The notes under the pieces are model-generated. The model saw only the letters and a list, made by a program, of their open reading frames with translations. It did no database searches and was not told where the DNA came from. A stretch of DNA of 64,000 nt from Harmonia axyridis (Eukaryota; Arthropoda; Insecta; Coleoptera; Coccinellidae). Shown here piece after piece: positions 22,860 to 34,599 of the stretch (positions within the stretch are counted from its first letter, which is position 1; the number at the start of each line of letters is the position of its first letter). Made by a program: the position numbers and the translations under genes. The DNA lies in the NCBI RefSeq assembly GCF_914767665.1, contig NC_059507.1, positions 19,966,718-20,030,717 on the forward strand, in the 5' to 3' direction.

Positions 22860-25330
22860 ATCTGCATGGTGCAACCTTTTAGGGTCGATCGTGTAGTTCT
22901 CGTTTCGTAAAGTCAGTAGCGTATCATTCAGTCGGGTGTTAAGAATTTGGATCCCACATGCAATATCACTTCTATCTGTAAGCCTTTTCGTCTGCCACGA
23001 TGACTAAACAATCATTCGATGTATATCACCCAATACATCACAACTTTTCCAAGGCATCTTCGAATGCTTGGAACTGCACGATGAACATTCCAACAGCAGT
23101 GTTTCATCAAAGTCAGGAACCGAATATAAAAATTATAAAGGAAAGAAAAAGGAAGAAAACGAGAAAAAAAAGGAACGAGGAATGAGGAAATAAGAAAAGC
23201 CTGTCGGATAAGAGGGTTTTGAAAATATGATCCTTATAAGGTGTTAGAGCTGTTCTTTTGGATCATTTAAGTGACTAAGGGCCTTATTACAGTTCTCAAC
23301 CTTGAGGTGCGGACACGATAACCCTCATTCATTCATGCATTCATTTATAAGAGTGCGATTTGAGGTTGACAACCAAAAATATCGAAATCCGCGAAACCAG
23401 TCAACCAAATATCGCTTTCCCCTGGAATGAACCAATATTCCTAATCAAAGATGGATCAAATTTCTATCGAATAATCCATTCGCCGCTTTAAGGTTATAAA
23501 ATCACACAACCATCAAGACAGATTGATTACAAAATGAAGACTGACAGCTATCAATCATCTGACAACAATACTTCAAAGGAGGGCGCCACTTCCTGGAGCG
23601 TTCGAATCCAAAACCTACTAAACAAAGACACAATATCGCCATCTACCTAACGAACTATCAGCTGAAGGGCTGCTCTGAGAGTCAAATTACAACCATAAAC
23701 TTACGAAAAAAAAACACTTGACTATCTCTGGTCCAGGATGTCCGCACAAAAATAGAGAATCTCATATATTCCTTCCTTCCAAGAATCTACCAGACGACAA
23801 GATCCAAAACAGTCACATTTACACTTCGGATGAACCCAGTATAGTCACTAATAAGCCAGTATTCAACAAAAATTGAAATTAATAATTTCATCTACAGTTT
23901 ACCGAGAAAAATTTGAAAAATTGAACTCAGAATAAAAAAACTATGAGACTTCAAATTTTACTAAATATCAACCTGTCGGTTTTTTTGCACCTGAGTATAT
24001 ATTCATATGAATCGAAAATGCTGTTTTGAAATTAACATCAGGAAAATAATATTTCGAAGGGCCATATTTACTGAAGTTGGACAGAATTGAATCTGTTTAC
24101 AGATTCGTCATCAGTGACTCACTGTTGCTTTTTCATTTGAGTCCATTCCCAGCTCAACATTCCAGAAAAACTGACATTTTGACGAAATAATCAAGCGATA
24201 TATGAACAAGAAATGAAATTCTCTTTTCTTATTGCAATGGACTGGAAACGGGCTGAACCAATCAAAACGCAACCTTATCCTTGCCGAAACGAGGTTTTGT
24301 CTAATCTACCTCATTTCCCCAGATTTTCCTCGGAAAACCTCCTTTTTCACGATTCGAAAGGAAAAGGAAAAACGCGAGTTTGGACGAGAGGAGAAAAAGT
24401 TGTTTATCTTGACTTCGCTTCACCTGGGAACGAAATCGAATTTATTTGGGGAATTTGATATAATTTGATTTGTATAAAGAGGTGCCGAGCATCACGCATG
24501 TATATTTTTATATGATTATCTGATTCGATGGCTACATTCGGGAACCAATTCGATTTCATCTTTTGGCCTTCCGACCTACGACGACGACCGCCACAGTGAA
24601 TGTCGAGATTACGCTCCCGTATACCGCAGCCTCTCCGTCTTATTCGGAAACTCCACTCCACACAGTTCCTAATATGGCTCTTGAAAATTTCGATAAATGT
24701 TGGTATGGAAAAGTAGGAATCTCGTTTAATGTATATATGATATAATTAACTATGAGCGCTACGACTTTCCAGCAGAAATATAACATTCCGTATCATTGTA
24801 GCAATTCAGAGCTACTTACTTTCAATTTTGTGTTTATAACTCTTCTCTCAATGAGTAGGTACTTATGGCCTAACAAGTTGAAATTATTTTTTTCTGAAAA
24901 ATTTGACTTTATTCGTCAACATAGATATACAATTGTTGAGAAATATATAATGTTGTTTGTTACAACAACTGAAACATAACATTTTACATGGTTACTTGAT
25001 TATTTTGAATGATATTTCAATCAATTGTCAGTTTTGATTAGTTGAAAATTTTTTTCAAGTTTGGGTACAAAATTCTATCGAATTCTTGTTGTAATATTTT
25101 AAATCGGCAATGAAGAATTTTTTGTTGATATTGTCCTCAAGACAATAATATCGAAACAGATCATAATTTCATAATTCAATAATCATTTTTCTCATCCTGA
25201 AAAGAGTGATGAGAATAATGAATAGGTTGGGCTTTCATGAGTCCTGTCGCGGAGTTTTCAGATCCAATGGAATCCAAACCGTCTTTGGTCTTTACATTTA
25301 TCGCCTATTTATCTTCCTTAAGTTACGGAA
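22860..25330. other. no recognisable feature
   Basis: Intron sequence. A lysine/arginine-rich 61-codon frame at 23000-23185 and frames at 24213-24468 lack homology. I see no exon or element ends. Confidence 0.35.
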
Positions 25331-25339
25331 ATAGTAATT

Positions 25340-25459
25340 TACGTAACAAGTCCAGAAAATAGGGTTTTTTTGGACGAATAGACAAAATTCCAGGACGAGC
25401 GTAAGCGAGTCCTGCAAGTCTGTGAGTCCAAAAAAACCATTTTCGGGCGTGTTGCGTAC
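25340..25459. repeat. 120-bp CpG-rich hairpin, GTAAC-based family
   Basis: TACGTAACAAGTCC at the left faces GTTGCGTACA at the right. The strongest stem is GGTTTTTTTGGAC with GTCCAAAAAAACC. The apex GGACGAGCGTAAGCGAGTCC is a near-perfect palindrome. The base GTAACAAGT is shared with the hairpin at 12598-12730, but the stem is not. Confidence 0.7.
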
Positions 25460-25610
25460 AATATTTTTTCGGCAACCATGTAGAATAACACTATCGCTGC
25501 TGCTTTCCATATTTTATTGCGATTGCGATCAAAACACATGAAAATTTTTGACAACTAATTTCATATGAACTGTCAGCCGTTATCTCGGTTGCTATGGATT
25601 CTATGATTCT

Positions 25611-25659
25611 TTTCCGGCCTAGTCCGGGAAGTACGTACTTTCCGGACTAGGCCGGGAAA
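25611..25659. repeat. 49-bp near-perfect palindrome
   Basis: TTTCCGGCCTAGTCCGGGAA is mirrored by TTTCCGGACTAGGCCGGGAA around a GTACGTAC centre. It lies 150 bp from the hairpin at 25340-25459 and may be part of the same element. Confidence 0.7.
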
Positions 25660-25680
25660 TTCTACTTTCTCAGAGAAAAT

Positions 25681-25735
25681 TTATTATTATTATTTATTAT
25701 TGACTTTATTTGACGAAGAAATAATAAACCATAGT
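25681..25735 (-). mobile_element. possible LINE 3' tail
   Basis: On the minus strand an AATAAAGTC stretch is followed by an (AAT)n tail. This resembles the 3' ends at 26230-26363 and 48703-49085. Nothing coding remains. Confidence 0.3.
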
Positions 25736-26229
25736 GGAAGTTATAGAATCAAAAAGCACGCATACTTTGCTTTATGGTTGAAATGAAAGGATTCTTGTTA
25801 TCTCAACTTCCTCAACTTGAAGGCCACCGACAATTTCTGAATTTTATGACGAAAATAAAAAGATTCTTGAAAATTTATTGAAAAAAACTCTTGTGAGGTG
25901 GAAATATCTTATAACCATTTTTGCAGAAAATTTGTTCTTATGAAAATGAGATCGATATTTTATTATACTACCCATTATTTGAAACGAAAAATATCCAAAG
26001 GAATAGCAATTAAATCTAACATAGGATAAAAAAATATTCACAAACCATATTTGGGCGAAAGGATTAATTTTAAAGTTTTCCACATTATAATAAAAACAAT
26101 TGAATCAAGTTTCAAAAAGTAAATACGACTAAAATGAAAAATTAACTTTAATCAATAAACGCTTTCAGAAACCGTATCGATAATCGTTTTACTGTATCGT
26201 GATTTCCAATGTTAATTTGTTTGTTTTTT

Positions 26230-26363
26230 TTTCCTACCCTCTCTTTTTGATTGTATTGTTTTGAACTCCTCGCTCACGAGCAATGTATTTTTTTGAATTT
26301 ATTTGTACCTGCAATGTATTGGCTTTTGCTTCCTCTCATTTTCTCAATAAATAATAATAATAA
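26230..26363 (+). mobile_element. LINE-like 3' end with (AAT)n tail
   Basis: A pyrimidine-rich 3'-UTR-like stretch ends in TCTCAATAAATAATAATAAT. The microsatellite tail is typical of CR1/Jockey-type 3' ends. There is no ORF. Confidence 0.35.
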
Positions 26364-26576
26364 TCAAATCGAACATAGTATGAAAGAATATTTACGAACA
26401 ATATTAGGTAAAAATGACATATTTTACATTTCTCCACGATTTGATAAAACTAATTGATTTAACTCTCAAATTGAGTTTGATGTTGTGAATAATTTTTGAG
26501 ATTAATAAATATTATTGTTATTATTAGTGTTAATAATTTCAGATTCAGATACGACTGATTTGGGATTGTTCGCCAT

Positions 26577-26936
26577 ATGACACTTCACAAGACCACTGAA
26601 AAAACAGTTTTAAAAAAAAATTCGACATTACTCGTCAACGTAAGGCTGATCCATATGTATACACGGTTTGAAAAAGATGCGGCAATATTAAAGGGGGTGA
26701 TTGCCCAGGTCATTTTATACAAGAAAAAATTTATAAAAAAGGTCCGCAAACGCTTCGTAAACGATCTACAACGTGTTCAATTAAAAAAAAAAGCAGTAAA
26801 AATTAGATTTTTCCAAAAAGGCTTGAGATATCATAATGAAATTTTAGGCGTGTTAATAGCTGTGGGAGACACATACTTTGCAATACAACACGATGCTTCA
26901 GTCGTACCAGTTGCGCACGTATTTGCCCCTGAATAA
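26577..26936 (+). CDS. unassigned 119-codon open frame
   Basis: This is the longest intact frame of the region that lacks a transposon match. The product is lysine-rich in the middle (KKKFIKKVRKRF) and ends with a more balanced stretch (GVLIAVGDTYFAIQHD, VVPVAHVFAPE). I see no signal peptide, zinc finger or catalytic motif. Several lysines come from A-runs, which argues for chance. The balanced C-terminal 40 residues are what keep it listed. It could be the tail of an unrecognised retroelement protein. Confidence 0.2.
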   Translation: MTLHKTTEKTVLKKNSTLLVNVRLIHMYTRFEKDAAILKGVIAQVILYKKKFIKKVRKRFVNDLQRVQLKKKAVKIRFFQKGLRYHNEILGVLIAVGDTYFAIQHDASVVPVAHVFAPE

Positions 26937-27296
26937 AACTCTTGTTCTTCAAAAATCTTTTTCTGTAATGAATGGAATTCACTAAAATGTTTTTTTTTTC
27001 ACTAGAAAACGGCACGTCATATGATAAGAAATTAAAAGAGCTTTTTTCTCCAGAATTGAAAAAAGAATAACAACATATTTTGACGTGCCAATACGCAATA
27101 GGTCGTGGGTCTATTTGTTTTCCAGAATTCTTGATAATTTCAAGTAATTGGGCGCCACTTGATTCATCCAGAATATATTATAAATGATTCGATTTCCCAC
27201 AAATCAAGAAACAAGCAATATTACTTCTCATTCTTGAATAAAATAGTAGGATTTCCTCATAAGAATTTATAATAATGAGTTGCAGTTTATAATGTA

Positions 27297-27943
27297 CCGG
27301 GTTTTTCACCATAATTTGACCCCCCCTTTAACTTTGTTACTAAAAGAGGTACAAAAAAATGTTTTCAACAAAAGTTTCACGAAATCGACTAGTGTTTTTT
27401 TAAATGATTTCACAAAACTAAATATATACAAAGTGGGCCACGTATTGATAGCAACTTCATTTTTTCAAATAGAACACCCTGTATATTTTTCCATATTTGA
27501 AAAGCTCTTTTTCCCCTGATTTCAAATATATAACATCTCGTTGGCAATTTGACTATATGTCATTCGTTGCCAACGAGATAACTCAAAAAAGAGCATTTTG
27601 AGTTATCGCAGCCTACCGCTTGAAAACTGATTACTGAGCATGCTAGGTGGTTCTTGAAATTTGAAACTCTGTGGTACTCAGAATAAAAAATATAGGCCAA
27701 ACTTATGTTATATATTTGAAATCAGGGGAAAAAGAGCTAGTCAAATATAGAAAAATATACAGGGTGTTATATTTGAAAAAATGAAGTTGCTATCAATATG
27801 TGGCCCACTCTGTATATATTTCGTTTTGTGAAATCATTTTGAAAAACATTAGTGGATTTCGTGAAAGTTTTGTGCAAAACATTTTTTGTACCTCTTTTAG
27901 TAACAAAGTTAAAGGGGGGGTCAAATTATGGTGAAAAACCCGG
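27297..27943. mobile_element. 647-bp foldback (long-TIR) element with TA duplication
   Basis: The left end CCGGGTTTTTCACCATAATT is the exact reverse complement of the right end. The two arms (27297-27535 and about 27710-27943) stay paired throughout, including seven-C/seven-G runs and a nested CACCCTGTATA/TATACAGGGTG. A TA lies immediately outside each end (27295-27296, 27944-27945). The spacer contains a small inverted repeat CTCGTTGGCAA/TTGCCAACGAG. There is no transposase. TA duplication suggests mobilisation by a Tc1/mariner-superfamily enzyme. Confidence 0.85.
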
Positions 27944-28305
27944 TACAAAAAGGGGATAAGTTATCTTATGATAATTCTTCAAAAGTGCGATGAAGAGCAT
28001 ATCCTTGTTCTTCAAAAATAGCTCGATATTGAAATTATTACACCAAACCAAGTTTGCCCCTATTTCTAAAATATTCTATTCTCTATTCTAAAATATATTG
28101 AGGACTGTCGGCACGTGGTTCAGTTAGAAATTTGTCTATTTCATAACGCCAAGTTATTTCATTTGCTCGATTTACAGGGGATTTCTTCAATAAACTTAGA
28201 TGATCGATGTCAAACTCATCTATTTATTCTTTAAAGATGATAATTTAGCCTAAGTGCGCTCGAGCTTGCAGAAATATATGCCGTGCGAGACTCGATCGTA
28301 TCAAG

Positions 28306-28440
28306 TAGGTAGCTTGATATCAAGTCAAGCAATTAATATCTCAAATCAAGTCCAGTTCAAGTAAATAATTTGTCACGACCATTTTCAAGTCCAGCAGTTG
28401 GTTCAAATATCCAGCCACTTGGCTTAATGAATCCCTAACA
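28306..28440. repeat. CAAGTCAAGC-rich dispersed repeat, copy 2
   Basis: Degenerate reiterations of CAAGTCAAGC, CAAGTCCAG and similar words end in GAATCCCTA, as at 11290-11400. Confidence 0.4.
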
Positions 28441-28779
28441 ACAATGTCAATAATGAAAAATCTGGAATGCTGATACTAAGCCGAGTCAAGCAATGAAAAT
28501 AAATAGATAATTGGACATTGGTCGACATCTGTGTTCGAATCTTAGTGTTATTAATTCTTGCAATTGTTTGTTACTATTGAAATAATAATAGTTTATTCTG
28601 AAATCTACCGGATAAACAATACATAAACAATATTAAAGAATACACAATAAAGTCTCGATAAGTGTAAAAACACTTGTTTCGAGATATGATTTTATGATTG
28701 TAACTGATCCCGGAAGATGGACATAAAATGTATAGAGGAAAACTGTGTTACGTGAAAAGAGCGTATAATATGCAGGGTG

Positions 28780-29120
28780 AAATTTTGAACCCTTACAACT
28801 TTGTCAGCTGATGTTTGAGATTTTGGTCGCTTACTATCACCTTGGTTCAGGCATGTAATGCTGAACCCATATTTTATTCACAGTCAAATATCGATGCAAA
28901 AAATCCTTTCTAGTCCATTGAAACAGCTTCAAATGAGTTAAGAATCATTGTTGGTTTTGATCAGCGGCGAGCAAGCGCAACACTCAATGCTTTCTCATTG
29001 ACAGATGTTCACGTAAAGCCGTGAATACGCTGCATTGTGATTTGTTCAACTCCATCGCTATCTCAAACAACTTTAATTTACAGTCATTCAAAACTATTTC
29101 GTGAACTTTTTTGATGTCCT
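28780..29120 (-). mobile_element. mariner (SETMAR/irritans-like) transposase remnant
   Basis: The minus strand reads EDIKKVHEIVLNDCKLKLFE, then IAMELNKSQCSVFTALREHL followed by SMRKH and a stop. This matches the second helix-turn-helix of mariner transposases (KLKVREIAE...GSVFxILxExLGMRK). Further on comes KDFLHRYLTVNKIWVQHYMP, corresponding to the segment with the first catalytic Asp (TVDETW), here changed to Asn. It is a different subfamily from mariner copies 1-3. The remainder is lost. Confidence 0.75.
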
Positions 29121-29129
29121 CCAAAATAA

Positions 29130-30950
29130 CTGACGCATTCTGATATTGAAGTCAGCATACGAAATTTTAACAGTTGTTGTGAAACTTCAACACTCATCTT
29201 TTGAGAAAAAAAACAGATTGGCTCTGTCGGTGTCATATGTGCGCCAGTGGAATTCTATTCCAATAATATCAACGTATATCAGTGTCGCAATGAATTGGAA
29301 AACAACGAAACTGAATTTGGTGAAATGAAATCTCGCTATGATTGATGTCAATTGTAGAAATTCCTCCCCTATGCTCATATCGAAATGTCCCATCATTTCA
29401 TATTATCTGGGTTGATTTTCAACATATGCTAGATTGAAAACCAATGATGAATAATCATTATAAAATCGTAAATATTATTCAGTGATCATCATCAATATAC
29501 ATATTACATTCCAAGCGTAACAAACTAGTTTATTGTTGCATTGCTTCAAACCATATTCGAATTACCATAGAATTTCAACAATTTGGGTGTATCTTTACAC
29601 GGAGTTAGATTATGCTGAATATTTTATGGGTGGTCGGCTCATTAATTCCATTATAATTTATGAAGCGATGGTGGATATAAAACTTCTAATTATAAATATA
29701 CAGGATGCTTAAGGAATGGAGGTCGTGGTGTTAGAATAAGTGCAGTGCAAAATAATTTGGGCTATTCTGGAAAAAAATCGTTTCGGCATTTTTAGCCATG
29801 GTACAGGGTGCTGGAAAAAACATTTATATCTAAACTAGCGGCAAAATGTAATGAAATTTTGTATGAGTTTTAATTTACATCATTTAAATGATGAAGAATC
29901 ACATTTCAATTTCATTTGAACATCCTTTTCCTTGAATACGAAAGCTGTTATTAAAATCCAACAACTAGCTTATTTTGCCGTGTTCTTTTTATCCTACCAA
30001 CAGGACAACTCTTTCTGCAACACGCTCTTTGAATGAGATGAATTGGTGCGAAAAAAATTTACCTGTGTGACAAAATACCAAGGATTTCATGATAACCGAC
30101 TAAAGAGTTGAGTTTCAAAATCTTCAGAACAATGCGTCAACTTTTTGTGTCCCTTGGTCAAAGTTTCGAAACGAATACATTTCTAAAATTGATGCTCTCT
30201 CAAACAACCAAAATGAGTCGACTGTGACGGAAAGTGTGATTCAACTCGAAACTGAATTGTGCAGAAATACTTAATTGTTTCTGCAATTCCCCGCTGTCTT
30301 TATGAAGTTTGAGGGGAATATAAACACTGAAAAGGGGCTGTTTGTTCTCTATATTCAAGAGTTCACCTGCTTCGTGCTATTCAAATCACAAAGTCAATAT
30401 TCTGTATAAATTTTGAATGATAATTAATGCTCGGAAAGGTACTTCAACGGTTTTGAATGGTGAAATTCGTTTCTAACTCGAATTTAATGGTGCATTGTTT
30501 AAGTTCTTATTGGCGATAATTCCGGTTGATACGAAAACGGAGGAGTTGGCCTTCTTGAAATATGAACTCTCGAAAATATAAGAATTAATTATAATCAGGA
30601 GTATTTGATGAATATATTGATGGAATGAAACGGAAACGATGTCAAATATTCTTTTTTTCACTCTATTTCAATCTCGATTTCAATCCATTCTTGAAGGGAT
30701 ATGAGAATCCTCAAGAATTCAATTACGCACAGGAATACCTATCCCAAATCATTGGTGAATTTATATTTACATTCCTCATGAAAAATTAGAATTAGAGGAA
30801 GGAATAGTCTTTTTTCAGTGCCTCTTCTAGTGAAGATTGGCGACAACTATGATGAATTCATTCCTCTTTTGGGTAGTGTGAACAAACAATTGGACATCAA
30901 TCCTTGTCCAGTCTCTTATATTAATTATCCTTCAAAGTTGTCTCCTTCCT
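29130..30950. other. no recognisable feature
   Basis: AT-rich intron DNA with isolated ACAGGATG/ACAGGGTG words (29701, 29803). No coding match was found. Confidence 0.4.
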
Positions 30951-30955
30951 CGTAC

Positions 30956-31660
30956 TCATTTGCTTTTATGATCAACTGGAACAACTGGTAGTGATAACCT
31001 ATCAACAATTGTCCGAAGTATGCCATTTCCTCTTTTTAATGATGTTAATAGTTCCCTATCTGCATTAACACTGTCTTGCACCCTCTCATTCGATACTTCA
31101 TCTGTCCAATAAATATTGAGCATTCTGCGAAAGACCCATATTTCAAATGCTTCCATCCAATATAAAGGAATAGAGTATTCGACCATTCGATGACGTAGTC
31201 TCTTCGTTTGCTTCGTTTGCATGCTCTAGCATGCTTGATCATGCTTGAAATAAGATCAAGAGTAGACTCTTGATCTTAATTCGATGTCTGGATCAAGACT
31301 GTCACTTATCTAGCATCCCAAATAACTAATTTTAATTACTGATTTTATGCATCATGTTGGTTGATATATTATTGGTCTTTGATATTGCCATGACCTGTTT
31401 CTTTTTTAGATTGATCAATATGCCGTATAATCGTCCTCTTTTACAGACAGCATCTGGATTCCTTACTGTCTGATGGTAGGACCTTGTTATCAGCATATCT
31501 TACGTTGTTCAGTATCACCCTGTTCACCTTGATATACTCTTAAATGTTTTTGAGTGCTTTTATGAAAATTTCCCCAGAGTATATATTGAACAGGGGTGGT
31601 GAGAGACAACCCTGCCTAACTCCCCTCTGAATTTCAACCGTCTCGATCTTTTCGATTCGG
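30956..31660 (-). mobile_element. RTE/Proto2-like retrotransposon RT and C-terminal region, decayed
   Basis: On the minus strand, near 31660-31570, the frame reads IQRGVRQGCLSPPLFNIYS (RT motif B region). Next comes NVRYADNKVLPSDSKES, where the catalytic YADD has become YADN. Further downstream (31242-30956) is YWMEAFEIWVFRRMLNIYWT followed by DEVSNERVQ and a LLTSLKRGN stretch, the typical C-terminal AFEMWxYRRMLxIxWTDxVxNEEV segment. Stops and shifts separate the pieces. A related copy on the plus strand is at 46590-47250. Confidence 0.8.
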
Positions 31661-31842
31661 TCCTGATCTTATCTTTCTGGATTCAATACAGATTTCCCGT
31701 AATGTCTCAGACCTCAAAAAGAAACATTTTCAAATCTAGGAGGCCAAGACAACGAATCGATTTGATTGTCTTCAAAATAGCCAACGTAATTCTGGATTGA
31801 AATGGTCGATCATTATCTTGCTGAAAACGTGGGCTTTGCGAA

Positions 31843-31990
31843 GATTGGTCTTTTGTATTCGGAGAAATTTATTAATATTTGTATATGTGGACTCAATTGT
31901 CTGCTCTTAAGGTTATCGTGTACCAGCAGACTAACACGGTAGATTATTTATTGTTCAATTACATGACTCGAAAGTAGCTTCTGAAAGCAT
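31843..31990 (+). repeat. dispersed repeat, copy 1
   Basis: Shares TTTGCGAAGATTGGTCTTTT and about 140 bp of looser similarity with 44148-44295 in the same orientation. It may be an LTR or SINE piece; the type is not resolved. Confidence 0.45.
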
Positions 31991-32099
31991 ACATCAAATT
32001 TTTCGAACTTTCGTATCAAATTGGTAAAGGAAACGGAGAATTTTTCAAGTATTCAATGCGTTAATGACATCAACGAATCGACGAACATAAGGATTGTCC

Positions 32100-33185
32100 A
32101 GATCGGTAGCCGACGCCGACGGTCACTATCATTCAGCGTCAAGTTGCGCTATTATGTTAGCTTATAGGGAAACCAATGATCCAGATTTCCGTGCGTAAAG
32201 TCGGTCTGCTATGCGTCAGAATATTTGGTTTTACCACATTCTAGATGTAACGATTGGCGGTCATGTTACCTCCAATGAACACCAAAGACGACCTCCTCCT
32301 ACAAGTAATAGCACCCTATATCTTAATTCCAGCAGTGTAAGTATAGTATATCCAAAGTCACTTGGAGGATGCCAGAATATTTCGATTATACAAAGGTGTT
32401 CCTTTGGGGTCAGTGAATTTATTGCCTTACTTTCAAATAAATTTTTAGCGGATCGCGATATCCACTTCAAAGAAACATCTGGCCAAGCGTCTTTATGGAC
32501 TAGTGCAAGTGACTTTGGATATACTTTACTTGCATATTAATTAGAAATTAAGGATATTGCTTTTTACAATGTCGTAATTTCATACTTGTATGGCTGAAAT
32601 CAGATCTTGATTGGAATAGCATTGTCTTTCATAATGAATCTATAATCTGTTTGGGCATTAAGATGGACATGCAACGGTCAGAATCGGTGAGATCCTCTTG
32701 TTCTGTACTGTTGGAATCACCAGTGTACGGTACATCCATGAGGTGGTGGAACCCCATATCCTGTCTGATATATGAATATTCACCAAGCTCTTTTCTAACA
32801 AAATATGCGAGACCACGTTTGGCCAGAATGACGTTGGTCCACTTTGAAGTCAATCAGCTCGATTTGTTGCCTTGATCCCCTTAGTTCCTAGTATTTCATC
32901 TATTGAACATGTCTGTGGTATTAAGATTACACCGTTGATCCCATTCTCCTCAAACTCAAGTGTCACGATAGACAAGTAGCCTGGGATGAGATACCTCAAA
33001 AGGAAATCGATCATCTCATTAAGGGTTATATATACCTAGACGAGTTTCTGTGGATATGAGACCTCATAATCAATTATATTTTATCAACGATTGAGTTTTC
33101 TGTAATATTGTTCAATTATTAACGTTACCCTATGTGTATTAAATTCATAAGATACTACTGGGTGTTCTTTTTTCGATGTCACGCA
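32100..33185 (+). mobile_element. Tc1 transposon remnant, interrupted by a small repeat
   Basis: Pieces of a Tc1 transposase appear in order on the plus strand. Near 32170-32210 is a helix-turn-helix-like IQISVRKVGLLC. At 32609-32665 is LDWNSIVFHNESIICLG, the FSDES segment with the first catalytic Asp lost. At about 32800-32875 is YARPRLARMTLVHFEVNQLD, the DNARPHVAR segment. At 32895-32915 is a shifted IEHV, and at 32965-33010 AWDEIPQKEIDHLIKG. A terminal-repeat-like ACTGGGTGTTCTTTTTTCGA lies at 33158-33177 and also occurs at 44360-44383. The minus-strand frame at 32629-32853 is only its shadow. Confidence 0.75.
32290..32545. repeat. small inverted-repeat element inside the Tc1 remnant
   Basis: GTATAGTATATCCAAAGTCA (32341-32360) and its inverted form near 32505-32530 (TGACTTTGGATATACTTTAC) bound part of this stretch. 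The inner sequence, including GAATATTTCGATTATACAA, is the reverse complement of a block near 56950-57010. It interrupts Tc1 coding similarity, so it is likely a later insertion. Confidence 0.45.
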
Positions 33186-33189
33186 ATAT

Positions 33190-34130
33190 ATTATGGCTTG
33201 TGCTTACATTTGATTCGATAATATCAAGTTTTACCTGCCCCCTACCACACAATGACTCCTTATACATGCCTTATCCAGAAGCCTCATTATCGAAAATAAT
33301 AATCCGAAATTGCAGCACGTCTTATCGCTTCACAGAGACGTATTAGCCTCGGATGTTCACACATTCATCATCCCGGCACAAAAGACATTATCGGCTCTTC
33401 AGTTCTGGGTGATTTACCACAGTGGTTATACGTATCAAATTCGGGAGTTAAACTTTCCTTTGGGGTTAACCGAGGGAGCAGTAATGCGTTCAGGAAAACG
33501 TGTGAGGAATTGAGAGGAGTATCGGCGTGAATAATTGAAAATGATATGGAGGATTCATCACAGGTATGCCGCTATGTCTGACTGCTGTTATTTCCTTCGC
33601 GTCGATCCTGATTCGTGAGGATGCAGGGGATGTTTCCACTGCCGAGGGGATGATTTCCCTAAATTATTAGGTTTTCATATTATATCCGAGTTTACGTGTT
33701 GCCTTAAGTTGTTTCCTTTCGCCGTTATGTTTTTTTTAGTGTCGGTTGGGAAACGCAATATTATGGCTGAGTGAAGAGTGGTCTGGAAAAAAGGAATGGA
33801 ATTGGTTGGGATGATCGTGGAAAATTTGTCAGTTTCGATGTAGAGAATCATTTTGTTTAGGTTAAACTGCGTGTTACTGAAGCTGTGGGATTCATTCTGT
33901 TTCTAATTCTAGTAAGCCTTCCAAAACACATAGATGAATGCAGTGTTCTCCCAGAAACAAAAGAAATAGCCAATCACCTCTTGCTTTTACAATACGAATG
34001 CTTCAATCTTGTTTGAAATATATTCAGCGAAAATATTATAGGTTCTGAAGGAATAAATTTAGATGAACTAAATAGTTTTCCAATAGGAGTTATGAAATTG
34101 AAAAGGGCACTCAATTACATAGCTCCCATC
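33190..34130. other. no recognisable feature
   Basis: Intron DNA of mixed composition. Frames such as 33310-33513 show no homology. Confidence 0.35.
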
Positions 34131-34134
34131 TCAT

Positions 34135-34370
34135 CGGTTCGAACTTGATATGTAGGTGCCGAAGTAAAATCAATAAATTATGCAAGAATAATGAGGTCGT
34201 TTCAGTCAGGGTGCCTGGTCACTTGGGAGTCAAAAGCAACGAAGCAGATAATACACTTGTGAGAAAGGGAAAGAGATTAACACCTTTTTGTGATCCAAAA
34301 CTTTTGTGTAAAGAAAAATTTCTTTGTGAAGAAGGGTTCAAAGGAAAGTAGGTTAAAGAAAGAGAAAACC
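34135..34370 (+). mobile_element. retrotransposon RNase H fragment (plus strand)
   Basis: The frame from 34145 reads CRSKINKLCKNNEVVSVRVP, then GHLGVKSNEADNTLVRKGKR and FCDPKLLCK. It matches the VWVPSHSGIRGNEEAN segment of the copy at 35383-35784, the C-terminal RNase H motif of Jockey/I-clade elements. The final catalytic Asp is kept (NEAD). Confidence 0.75.
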
Positions 34371-34599
34371 TCCAGTGGAATCTTCCAGGGATGGATCACC
34401 TCATAAGAATATGTAATAAAAAACTGGAAGATGAAGATTCTGTAAGGTGGAGGAAGAAATTCCGATCAGCTGGTCGCATAATTCCTCGCCATATCGAATG
34501 CTTTTGTCGAAAAACTTGAAGCCAACTCAGATACTGAAACTCATTAGAACTCTATTACTGGAGCTGAAGATGGTAAAGTGTTGGGCAAAACTCTGATGA

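Noticed and set aside
24105..24125. Minus-strand CTGATGACGAATC as a hammerhead core
   Set aside because: CTGATGA runs straight into CGAA with no room for helix II, and no helix I partner is present.
32629..32853. Minus-strand 74-codon frame that looks protein-like
   Set aside because: The plus strand in the same place reads as a Tc1 transposase segment (YARPRLARMTLVHFE), so the minus frame is a shadow.
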